From contig VKHL01000105.1 of assembly GCA_015146655.1 (NCBI GenBank), positions 39,376 to 103,375 of the forward strand: 64,000 bases of DNA, given 5' to 3'. This document shows, piece by piece, positions 55,592 to 64,000 of the stretch. The DNA is from Ochromonas danica. Taxonomy: Eukaryota; Sar; Chrysophyceae; Chromulinales; Chromulinaceae. The translations under genes and the position numbers were made by a program. Under the pieces are notes generated by a model. That model was given only the letters and a program-made list of their open reading frames with translations. It was not told the DNA's origin and did no database searches. Each line of letters begins with the position of its first letter. Within the stretch, counting starts at the first letter, position 1.

Positions 55592-56916
55592 TGACAATGC
55601 TGAAAGGATTGATTGCTCTTCTCCTACTCTCAGCAACGACTTCTTATCAAATATCTGCATTTCATCCTGGCAGAAAAGCTATTTTGCCAAGGTTGAAGCA
55701 TCCTCAACAGCAACAATTATCCAATCCATGGCACCAACAACATCATCACTACCATCAACATCAACAAACTGCACGTCATCATGCTATCACTACACGATAT
55801 CTTGCTAATAAAGATCTAATTGGAGAAGATGCTGCAACTTTTTCTTTATCAGAACAGAAAATTTCTTCTTGGGTACAATTTAGTGTTGCAGTTAGTGCTG
55901 TTATGATTTCCTTGTTTTATGTTTGGATCTATCCCTATGGTCCAGAATGGGGAAATGATTACAAGGATATTATGGAATCGTTAGCAGGTGGTGATAGCAC
56001 AATCACGATTACGCTAATGTTGGGATTCTTTGCAGTAGTTCATTCTGGTTTGGCTTCACTTCGTCCATGGGGTGAAGAAGTCATCGGAGCAAAACCATGG
56101 AGATATATCTTTGCAATCTCTAGCTTACCTTTAGCTTTCTCTGCTATTGTATACTTTATCAATCATAGGTAAGTCTGTCCCTCTGCTGTGTTGGAGCAGT
56201 GCCCTTATTCATTTGTGTTTAATGTGCGTGTATGTGTTGGAAGATATGATGGAGTGCATCTGTGGGATTTGCGAACTATGCCAGGCATGCATGACTTTGT
56301 GTTTTGGACATCTTTGGTCTCTTTCCTCTTTCTCTATCCGTCAACATTTAATCTCTTGGAGGTGAAATAATAATAGCTATTCTTTCTTTCCATGTATTTA
56401 TTTCTTCATCTGTATTGAAATGCTTTTGAATGACTGATAGATTGCTGCTGTAGATGAACCAAAGGTCCATCTCTGGGAAACTGGTGTAATGCGTATTACC
56501 CGACATCCTCAAGCTATCGGACAGCTCATGTGGTGTCTGGCACACACAGCCTATCTTGGCACCTCTTTCATGATTGCAACTTCTTCTATCTTAGCTGGTT
56601 AGTACTCCTTTCAGACAATTTCTTTTTCTTGTTTTTAAATGACAGATGTGCTGAAATACTTCCAGCTCATCACCTCTTTGCTGTGTGGAATGGTGATCGT
56701 CGCCTCCGTGACAAATACGGAGAGAAAGCGGAGATTTTACAAAATCGCACTTCTGTTATCCCCTTTGCTGCCATTATCTCCGGGAAACAAAAGCTTCCAG
56801 AGAATTATCACGAAGAATTACTGCGCTTACCATATTTAGCCATTATTGCTGGCAGTTTCTTTATCTACTATGCTCATCCATACATGCAGGTGGCGGCATC
56901 ACAGTTACATTGGTAA
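55588..56916 (+). CDS. Z-ISO: 15-cis-zeta-carotene isomerase (NnrU family), plastid-targeted
   Basis: Four exons (55588-56168, 56244-56361, 56441-56597, 56666-56916) join in frame to about 368 residues. Z-ISO isomerises the 15-cis double bond of tri-cis-zeta-carotene between the PDS and ZDS steps, using heme b in the plastid membrane. The presequence is a signal peptide ([15 protein letters not shown]) followed by SAFHPGRK, the Phe-containing motif of red-lineage secondary plastids, then a Gln/His-rich transit region. The NnrU core shows [61 protein letters not shown], and [13 protein letters not shown]...[11 protein letters not shown]; conserved His residues include those thought to bind heme. 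The last intron ends at CTTCCAG before CTCATCAC, which restores the family sequence AHHLF. Confidence 0.93.
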
Positions 56917-57111
56917 AGTATTAGTGAAGGATCAGATAATACAAACGGTGATGAAGATAGCCGCATAATATAATATAAGATAATATAATATATTCTTGAG
57001 CTCTCACTCACTTTATCTCACGCCAGCACTCTAATAGCGAAATACTGCAAAAAGCCAATGAACTGATTAACTCTTTCAATCAGTTAGCAATAACAACTTT
57101 CTTACTAACCG

Positions 57112-58179
57112 TTAATCCCAGGGCAATCCTTGAGTACCGTCCAAAGCACGAATTTGTTCCACCTCCTGTTCAGTCAAACGATAGTCAGCTTCGTCGTTGT
57201 TGTTGTTGCCCTGATCTTCTGTTGACAGATTATGAGGATCAGAACAGAGTTTGCTGGATTTGCAGATATTGAAGTTATCAGCTAGATGGCTGTTGCGCGT
57301 GCTGCGTGGTAAAGCAACAACCTCCTCTTCTCTCAACCATGCCAAGATAACCCGTGGTACCGACCAACCTCTTCTTTCAGCGATCTCGATGAGCACTGGG
57401 TGGCTCAGAACAGGATTATTGGACGAAGAAATATGTCTTCTACTACCTTGCCATTGTGTTCCAAAGGATGAGTAAGCCATGTATTGAATATTATGTTCGC
57501 GACAAAAGGCACGAACTTCTCGATCTTGATGAAGTGGATCCATCCAATTTTGTACGAGATGAACTTTTCGATTCGCATGATGAAGAACTAATTCTTCGAT
57601 TTGAAGGAGATCAAAGTTACTCACGCCGATATAAGTGATATTAAAAGTATCCTTTAAATCTTCCAAGTTCCTCCAAGCTTGTTGCCAACTTTCAACTTCA
57701 CCACGACAATGTCCTTGCCAACAGAATGGTGCATGAAGTAAAACCCCTGCTAGCCCAATTCCTTCAAAATTATTTAATGAGTTCGTCAAAGATCGTTTCA
57801 TCTCTTGGATTGCATAAGATCGAGGATGAATCTTGGTCACAATAATGGGCAGTGCTTCAGGATAGTCATGAACAAAGACACGTGCTGCTCTTCCAACAGC
57901 ATTTTCATCATACCATTCTTGTGCTTGCGCTGTATCAATAAGACGTACCCCTAATTGCATAGCAGCAATAACCACTTCTCTCGAACGACTACCTAATCCA
58001 GCAGTTCCCAATCCTAAGAGAGGGAGATAGTTTTGATTTTGATATGAGGAGATGGTCATTTCTTCACTTTCATGAGATAATTCTTTTACTCCTTCATTTA
58101 TAGCAAGAAGAATAGGGAGATTGGAAATCAAGAAGAAAGAAGACAAGATAGTGAACAGAGATTTAACAATCCTCATCAT
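57112..58179 (-). CDS. Aldo-keto reductase with N-terminal signal/anchor
   Basis: A single exon encodes 355 residues. AKRs are NADPH-dependent carbonyl reductases with a TIM barrel. The catalytic tetrad can be placed: Asp in RLIDTAQAQ, Tyr in WYDENAVG, Lys in IIVTKIHP and His in GVLLHAPFCW. VQNWMDPLHQ, AYSSFG and LPRSTRNSHLADN are the expected cofactor-side segments. An N-terminal hydrophobic helix (SLFTILSSFFLISNLPILLA) implies entry to the secretory route or membrane anchoring. No clear transit peptide follows it, so plastid import is uncertain. Between Z-ISO and LCYB it might act on an apocarotenoid, but that is only context; the substrate is unknown. An Asn run near residue 325 is an insertion. 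Confidence 0.88.
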   Translation of the reverse strand: MMRIVKSLFTILSSFFLISNLPILLAINEGVKELSHESEEMTISSYQNQNYLPLLGLGTAGLGSRSREVVIAAMQLGVRLIDTAQAQEWYDENAVGRAARVFVHDYPEALPIIVTKIHPRSYAIQEMKRSLTNSLNNFEGIGLAGVLLHAPFCWQGHCRGEVESWQQAWRNLEDLKDTFNITYIGVSNFDLLQIEELVLHHANRKVHLVQNWMDPLHQDREVRAFCREHNIQYMAYSSFGTQWQGSRRHISSSNNPVLSHPVLIEIAERRGWSVPRVILAWLREEEVVALPRSTRNSHLADNFNICKSSKLCSDPHNLSTEDQGNNNNDEADYRLTEQEVEQIRALDGTQGLPWD

Positions 58180-58676
58180 GAGGAATTAGATCAAACAACG
58201 TGATGATATGATGTGATGGGGGAAGGAAGAAGATCTTGAGTAGACAGACACCTCTCTTCTTTCAGTTTTCTCTGTGATCTAGGAAACACACTAGACACAC
58301 AAACTGAGGTCTCCTTTCTTCAGTTCTCGAAGTATGAAGATATCTGAAAAATAGTTACTGTAGCCAACAGACCAGAAGGAGCAGATGTGATGACCGAAAA
58401 TCCGAAATGACGAAACGGCCGAACGCATTCCTGGATTCCATGTGTGGTGTGTGGATTCCGTGTATTGGCGCATTCCACCTGATGTTGTTTCTATATAGGA
58501 ACCTAGCTACTATAGTCTTAATATATTACTGTTTTAAAAAATCTAAATTAGGCTCTATTTTCATGTTCTCTTGTTTTTCACGTTCCCTGTTAACTATTTC
58601 CTATATGAAAAAAAGGAAAAAAAATAATGGCCCATATTACAAAACTCTACTATCTTTTAGAGTTATGCTACAATTG
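58180..58676. other. Intergenic region
   Basis: This stretch is the 5' flank of the aldo-keto reductase and the 3' flank of LCYB on the same strand. Nothing is recognised apart from an A-rich run near 58608-58626. Confidence 0.4.
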
Positions 58677-60567
58677 TTACACTGAGGACAGTAATTCTGG
58701 TGCATTAAACGGTGAAGGAAGTTGTTCAGAATGAGTCTTTCCAACACCATCACCTGCTGTTGGCACAAAAGCTCGAATCATTTCTCTGGCTTCAGCTTTG
58801 ACTTGCTCATTGCCAACTTCATCCGATACTTCCTGCCATTCATAATCGGAAGGACCATCACCAAACACCCAAGCAGGGAGCAATGAACGAAATAAAGTGT
58901 TGGGACCATATTCAAGTGTATAAGTAATCGCAAAGAGTATCATGGAAATACGAGATGCGTTCGTCATCTTCATGAATAATTGCAAGGCAAAAGAAAATCT
59001 CTTCTCCCAAGAGTCATGAAGTTCACTATGAGGTAAACCTGGGAACCCTGCCAGGAATCCAGACCAAAGATCTTGAGGAACGGAAAAGAAAGCTGCGAAA
59101 AAGTCACGCAAACTTGCCACATTTTGAGCCATAAGATACTCTCCACCATAGGCTTGGAAATCTCTTTGTAATCGATTTCGTTTATTCCAAAGTGCATTAT
59201 AAGACAGTGAGGCAATTCGATCAGGATTCTCATTGGAATGAATGCCTTTAGAGATCACCTTCGCCAAAGTCTTCGAGGCAGCAAGCATACGATGGAGATG
59301 GTAACCAGTGCTAGGATGGACTAAGTTTGCAGCACCTCCAAAGGCAATAACACGTTGATGTCGATCAGGTAACTCACCACCCATCGGGATGTAACAGTAT
59401 TCCTCTTCCTCCATTCCACGAATATTGATGTCATAGAAAGCTAAACGCTTCAACGCACGCTTTTTACATTCTTCAAAAGATAACGTTCTTTTGCCTCGTC
59501 CGACAAGACTTGTTTCTTCAAAGAATACTCGATAACTACCATCCTTATTCCTTCCCAGTGGCATAGCATACATGAACTACATGTGACACATTCAATGTGA
59601 TTGATTTTAATGAGTATAATGGTTATCACAGTTAGTTAAATCATATTTCTTACCGTAGGACGATCTTCAGCATCCTTTAACCATGCTTTCTCACTCTCTA
59701 CAAATCCAGTTCTAATAGAGCAATATCATGACTTAAAATACGTATAAGATTGAAATAATAGGGATAGTAGTCTAGTTCGCACTACCTGTAGTCAAATAAG
59801 GTCATCGCTTCTTCTGCATATGGTCCCAACTTATCCACATGAGCAATAAATCCATAGGCAACTTGATGACCTGTAGGTAATACTTTTTCATTTCCACGAG
59901 CAAGGAAAGTAGATTCTTTGATAGTTAATCGTGATTCTAGACCACTTGTATCAACTAAGACTTTACAGTTCACTTCATCACCATTATCTAATTGAATCTT
60001 TGAACCCATAACAGAATGTACTAAGTTTTGATTAAATAGATTCATTGAGATTGATTTTGAAGTTAGTTTAGAAGCAATTACTCTTCCTTTAGCAGCTTCA
60101 TATCGATCTCGTAAGAGACTTTGCATTTTGACACGATCTACACGTACATAAGGTCGTGATAAAGTAGTAATATCATCTTCTCCAGCAAAATAACAATTTG
60201 TTAATTCCCATTCATTTGTTACACATTTCTTTAATTCTTCAAGTTGTAAACGTTCTGCAATAGCATGCCATTCATCTCTCCATTCTCCATAGTTTGGATA
60301 CCATGATGTCTTAGAAGAACCACGTGGATCAATTAAGAGAACTGAACATTTCTCTTGTTCTTGAAGTAACCATGCTAGAACTGTACCAGCAGGTCCACCA
60401 CCAATAATTGCAACATCTGCATTATGAACAGCTTGCAAATGTTGTGATTGTCTTCTATAATAGGGTAAAGAAGAAGAAGAAGAAGAAGGTGTTCTTTGGT
60501 GAAGTCTATAAGCTTCAATAACACAATAGAAGGCAAGGATAGTAAAGACCTGACTGATCAATCTCAT
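58677..60567 (-). CDS. LCYB: Lycopene beta-cyclase (LCYB), plastid-targeted
   Basis: Three exons (60567-59786, 59711-59654, 59576-58677) join in frame to about 579 residues. The enzyme cyclises both ends of lycopene to beta-carotene in the plastid membrane. Family features seen are the dinucleotide-binding VAIIGGGPAGTVLAWLL, the NYGEWRDEW segment (cyclase motif), RPYVRVDRVKMQSLL, VAYGFIAHVD, FMYAMPLGR, FFEETSLVGRGKRTLSFEECKKRAL, and YIPMGGELPDRHQRVIAFGGAANLVHPSTGYHLHRML. The middle exon is only 58 nt and supplies TGFVESEKAWLKDAEDRPT, without which the protein has a gap. The N-terminus (MRLISQVFTILAFYCVIEAY) is a signal peptide and a Ser-rich transit-like region follows, fitting a secondary plastid. 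The C-terminal extension past the cyclase core is about 60 residues. Confidence 0.95.
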
Positions 60568-61466
60568 GTTTCTTGTCTTGTTTTGGTAATCGGAAATGCC
60601 AAGGAAGGCGTTCGTTCTTCACGTTGACGAGAGATCATCATGACGTTGTTGGCTGGGAGGTCTCCAAACCCGAAAATCCAGATTTATAAATCATACTACA
60701 CCAAGAGAATGTGGAGGACAAACCAAAAACAGACAGCAAACTCGTGAAAACGGCTTTTAAAGCCAGCTTTGCTGATCAGCCAACTCGTAAAACCCCAGAA
60801 AGAAAAAGGAGCGCAAAGTTACACAAGTACAGTTCATCGATCTGATTAGACCACTCAATATCCATTTGAACAATGACCTTTTTGGGAAGGTTGATTTGTT
60901 GGGACAGGACAAGATCTGCTCATCAAGTAGTACAAGAATAAGGAGGTGCTACTTACCAAAGGATCAGAGGAGTGAATAACTTCCACAATCCAATCATAAA
61001 TATTTAAAGTAATTGAGTATTCTCCCTTCTACCCGACGGACAAAACCGCCTCAACACTGTCAGTGTCTTCCACGTACCATCTGTAGCACTTAAACATCTA
61101 CCTATGTTGTGAGCTAGATGGTCTACTCTGAGCTTTTGACTTCTAAACAAAATAAGCAAGACAATGACGGAAAATCACTTACTATTAGAACACAACGCCT
61201 CACAACAGAACCCCACCGTATATGCTGCTGCTTGAGAGCAGATCTCTCAATCAAATTCTCAGTGGAAAGTTTAAGAAATTACCCGCAAACTATGCGCACT
61301 GGCCATTAAGCAAAGAGAAATGGTATTAGCTACGCGAAGAAGAAGAAGAAGATTCGTGATAAGAGCAGTGCGGCACAGCAGGTAATGAGCTCTCGACTTT
61401 AGAATAAGATCCTGAATTAAACCAGCCTCGCAATGACGACCATCCTAACCACAACAATTAATGTGA
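60568..61466. other. Intergenic region, nothing recognised
   Basis: This stretch of 900 bp holds the 5' flank of LCYB and the 3' flank of the GT32-like gene. It contains short frames without motifs and an AAG run near 61338-61350. Confidence 0.4.
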
Positions 61467-62714
61467 TTACCACTCCAAAGAGAAGGAAGAAGCTCTAGTT
61501 AGCAAAACAAAAGGCTTACCAAGGAAGGTATGAGTCCACATATGTACCAAGACAGTCTCCGCTACAGGAGACAAATATCGTCCTCGTTCAAAGGCACTGC
61601 AGCGCTTTCGCAGAATACGATCCATCGGATCTTTTCCCTCTAAAGATAAAGATGAAGGAGAAGAGGCAAGTAATAAACGACATCCTTCCGCTATACGACT
61701 ATTAGTCGCATCAATGAGTGGATGAAGAATCTCTGCCTCCATTTCCAAGATATAAGCCTTCTTCTTAGAGGATGTCTCTGTGACAGACTGCTTTGTGGAA
61801 GATAGTACCCTCTTGCTTCTATGTTCTTCATCATCTATCTTCGTTATTGCTAGACTTGTCCCCAGTTCCTGTACCAAGTCAACCTGTGCTAGATGATAAT
61901 ACTCATCTAGAGCCTTGTCGATATTATAACTAAAGGGACCTCTGTGTGCATAATTATTATCTGCAGCAAAGGCAGCGCTACGACTATCTAATAACCAACG
62001 CAAAAATGGATGACGTGGGCTAGCCAGAATGAAATCTTGAATAACTGTGCGATTGTTATGATGAATAAACCTGGCTTGCACTAACGGCTCCCTTGATACT
62101 ACCAGAAGATCTTTTACTTCACTCATCGAAGTGGAGGAAGAAGATGCATTGTTAGCTTTGTTTAGCAGTCGATTCACTTCTCGTAGGACGAAATCTTCCA
62201 GACAGAAGAGTGGGCGATGGCAGTAGAAGTCCAAGTCCATATAGAGTCCTCCATAGTGATAAGCTACGATAAAACGTGCCATATCAGCCATATAAACCCC
62301 TTTCAAACTATCAAATAGAGGAGCATATTGAGGATAGAATCCATGAACAAAGGCTTTAAGGTCATCATCATCCATGAGATTGAAATCATGGAAAGGATTT
62401 AATGCTTGACAACCAGCTCTCCATCGTAGAGTCTCAATAGGAGGTAAAGAATTAGACTTCCACATTTGATGAACTTCTTTTGGAAAGAAAGAATGTTGGA
62501 AAGCTCGGGTTTCATTAGCATGTAGTTTGAGACGATTGTTATGCCAGAAATCTTGAGAAGTGACAGCAAAGGACTCATTTAGACCATCTTGACTATTGTA
62601 GAAATAATGAAGAAGAAAGAGAATAGCAAAGAGTACGATTACACTAAATACGGGGAGTATGAACTTATTCTCAATCATCTTCCTTTTCCCAAATCTGAAC
62701 AGCCATGCCATCAT
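61467..62714 (-). CDS. GT32-like (OCH1/DXD) glycosyltransferase, type II membrane protein
   Basis: A single exon encodes about 415 residues. An N-terminal basic segment (RFGKRKMIENK) precedes one helix (FILPVFSVIVLFAILFLLHYFY), so it is a Golgi type II protein. The lumenal part has the DXD-sugar-binding region: FPKEVHQMW, FNLMDDDDLKAFV, and the signature GVYMADMARFIVAYHYGGLYMDLDFYCHRPL with the D-x-D metal site. FILASPRHPFLRWLL and the His/Trp-rich end (LVHMWTHTFLGKP) are also typical. Relatives include OCH1 mannosyltransferases and inositol-phosphoceramide mannosyltransferases; the acceptor cannot be told. The ATG at 62714 replaces a GTG start three bases upstream. A donor-like GTAAGC near the C-terminus would need a 47-nt intron and is not used. 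Confidence 0.85.
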   Translation of the reverse strand: MMAWLFRFGKRKMIENKFILPVFSVIVLFAILFLLHYFYNSQDGLNESFAVTSQDFWHNNRLKLHANETRAFQHSFFPKEVHQMWKSNSLPPIETLRWRAGCQALNPFHDFNLMDDDDLKAFVHGFYPQYAPLFDSLKGVYMADMARFIVAYHYGGLYMDLDFYCHRPLFCLEDFVLREVNRLLNKANNASSSSTSMSEVKDLLVVSREPLVQARFIHHNNRTVIQDFILASPRHPFLRWLLDSRSAAFAADNNYAHRGPFSYNIDKALDEYYHLAQVDLVQELGTSLAITKIDDEEHRSKRVLSSTKQSVTETSSKKKAYILEMEAEILHPLIDATNSRIAEGCRLLLASSPSSLSLEGKDPMDRILRKRCSAFERGRYLSPVAETVLVHMWTHTFLGKPFVLLTRASSFSLEW

Positions 62715-62865
62715 CACCTATTGGTCAAACATGGTAAAATAGGTTTAAACATATGGTAAAAGATGGTAAAAGGTGAATGACGGTTTCTTCTTCTGTTGCT
62801 GGGGTAGTTTGTTGTTTGACATCTTTATATCATACTATCATCATACTAATACTAATACTATCATC

Positions 62866-64000
62866 ATGCCACCGAAAAAAGATGATAAGAAGAAAGGTAA
62901 AGGTGCTGGTACCTATACCCCAAAAGAGATAAATCCTCAACACTATATTCGTCCTTCTATTCCTTTACCTTCACCTTCTCTTGAACAACAGCTTGACTCT
63001 TCATTACCACGTGGGAAGATTCTCAACTCTGAGACACTTTTCCCTATCTGGCCTGAAGAAGTTGAAGGAGGAGGAGGAGGAGGAGGTGGAGATAGTGTGT
63101 TGTTAGGACTAGAGGAGGAAGGGGGACAGGCCCCCCCTGCTATCTGTTACCCTTCCGCCCTCGCAGTGGACCGTTTCACTACTTTGAGAGAGTTCTACCA
63201 TCTACTACCATCTGCTGAGGAAGAGGCAGCAGCAGCAGCACAGAATAAGAAGAAGAAAGCTGACAGTAAGCGAGGTGTACCTTCTAAAGGTAAAGAGGAG
63301 CAGCAGCAGGAGGAGCGGGTAGAGGTAGTGACAGGAGAGGATGGTCAGCCACTACCTGTCGTCTACCGTGATAACACTACCTTTGCTCTCTGCCCACCAT
63401 TACCTGCTTTCCGTAAGAAACCCATCCCTTCTTATGCTTCTCGCTCCACGGATGCCTCTATGGATGGTGGAGGAGGAGGGGGAGATGGAGAAGGATCAGG
63501 AGGAGAGGATTGGGTAGATCCACTAGTCTGTGAAGCCTTTCGTGTAGTGTGGGAGTTTGCTAGTCGTCTCTTCCATGACTACCCTTCCTCCTCCTCCTCC
63601 TCTGAGCGTGCCTCTACTGTAGAGCAGTTAGAGAAGAGCTATCTGTGGCGAGCAATCTACCCAAAACTACCATCAGGAAAACCTTGTTTTAACCCTTCAG
63701 GGAGATATGCTGTGCGTGTGTTCTGGGCAGGGAAGTGGAGGAAGGTGTTAGTAGATGACTCACTGCCTCTCTGTGCTGATGGTCAACCTGCTTTGGCTAT
63801 GACAACTGATGACTTTGAAATATGGCCACTTATCTTATCCAAGGCTATCTATACAGTTTATACTGCTACCATGTATGACCCTACTACCTATAGTGACAAC
63901 AGTAGTGGTAGTAGTGACAATAGAGGTAGTGCTATGGGTAGTGGTGGTAGTAGTGTGTCATGGACAGCTGATCAGATTTGTCAGTTTGTCTCCTTTGCTG
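62866..64000 (+). CDS. Androglobin-like protein (calpain-like N-terminal domain), partial
   Basis: The open frame starts at the ATG at 62866 and runs off the window without a stop or intron (at least 378 residues). The basic start MPPKKDDKKKGKGAG is followed by TYTPKEINPQHYIRPSIPLP, Gly and Ala runs, then a calpain-like cysteine protease region: FRVVWEFASRLFHDY, SYLWRAIYPKLPSGKPCFNPSG, YAVRVFWAGKWRKVLVDDSLPL, and DDFEIWPLILSKAIYTVYTATM. This segment order and the W-R-K-V-x-V-D-D-x-L-P block match the N-terminal part of androglobin, a large ciliary/flagellar calpain-globin chimera. A plain calpain-like protein is the alternative, because the globin and IQ parts lie beyond the window. Confidence 0.75.
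   Translation, partial: MPPKKDDKKKGKGAGTYTPKEINPQHYIRPSIPLPSPSLEQQLDSSLPRGKILNSETLFPIWPEEVEGGGGGGGGDSVLLGLEEEGGQAPPAICYPSALAVDRFTTLREFYHLLPSAEEEAAAAAQNKKKKADSKRGVPSKGKEEQQQEERVEVVTGEDGQPLPVVYRDNTTFALCPPLPAFRKKPIPSYASRSTDASMDGGGGGGDGEGSGGEDWVDPLVCEAFRVVWEFASRLFHDYPSSSSSSERASTVEQLEKSYLWRAIYPKLPSGKPCFNPSGRYAVRVFWAGKWRKVLVDDSLPLCADGQPALAMTTDDFEIWPLILSKAIYTVYTATMYDPTTYSDNSSGSSDNRGSAMGSGGSSVSWTADQICQFVSFA

Noticed and set aside
61468-61520. A 47-nt terminal intron in the GT32-like gene
   Set aside because: The donor GTAAGC is good, but the intron would be shorter than all others here and would add a hydrophobic tail without family support.

Overview
This window is nuclear DNA of a eukaryote, probably a photosynthetic secondary-plastid alga of the stramenopile (ochrophyte) type. 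Genes are densely packed on both strands and carry short GT-AG introns, mostly 55-100 nt. Coding sequence is AT-leaning and full of Asn, Gln, Ser, Pro and Gly runs. Two carotenoid-pathway genes are present (zeta-carotene isomerase and lycopene beta-cyclase). The isomerase begins with a signal peptide followed by an SAFHP motif, like the bipartite plastid presequences of red-lineage secondary plastids. An androglobin-like gene at the right edge suggests a flagellated stage. The lineage call is inference. The gene calls rest on motifs and on exon joins whose summed lengths stay in frame.

Layout, left to right. 0-8.4 kb: an APC-family permease with two 1-bp frame breaks, a BRAP2-like protein with a degenerate RING, a sideroflexin and a two-pore K+ channel. 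8.9-13.8 kb: an unrecognised multi-pass membrane protein whose N-terminus was built by tandem exon duplication, head-to-head with a large Gly/Asn-rich single-pass protein. 14.1-19.6 kb: a membrane-anchored class I heme peroxidase lacking the distal histidine, a phosphosite-rich coiled-coil protein, signal peptidase subunit SPC1 and a two-exon 49-residue microprotein with different codon use. 20.3-31.4 kb: a 2,465-residue low-complexity LRR protein divergent from a kinesin. 31.7-38.3 kb: a SRPBCC/START-like protein with a signal peptide, a 2.6-kb tandem array, DusA-type tRNA-dihydrouridine synthase and a YbaK-type tRNA-editing protein. 38.8-48.5 kb: a SHPW/TPR protein, a CorA-type Mg2+ transporter, a GT25-like glycosyltransferase and an ARM-like gene whose intron holds microsatellites and an assembly gap. 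49.8-64 kb: a membrane hybrid histidine kinase, UBE2J-type E2, Z-ISO, an aldo-keto reductase, LCYB, a GT32-like glycosyltransferase and the 5' part of an androglobin-like gene.

The most striking element is the array at 33.2-35.84 kb: five copies of a 290-bp TG...CA repeat alternate with four copies of a 297-bp spacer that encodes a truncated copia-type Gag. It reads as (LTR-gag)x4-LTR on the minus strand, with apparently identical copies. Other notable points are the His-to-Ala peroxidase, the phase-1 exon duplication series, the microprotein, and the closeness of Z-ISO and LCYB (under 5 kb apart with an aldo-keto reductase between them).

No operon logic applies. Neighbours are often divergent and share 300-500-bp intergenic regions that presumably hold two promoters. 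Apart from the carotenoid pair, adjacent genes show no obvious pathway link.
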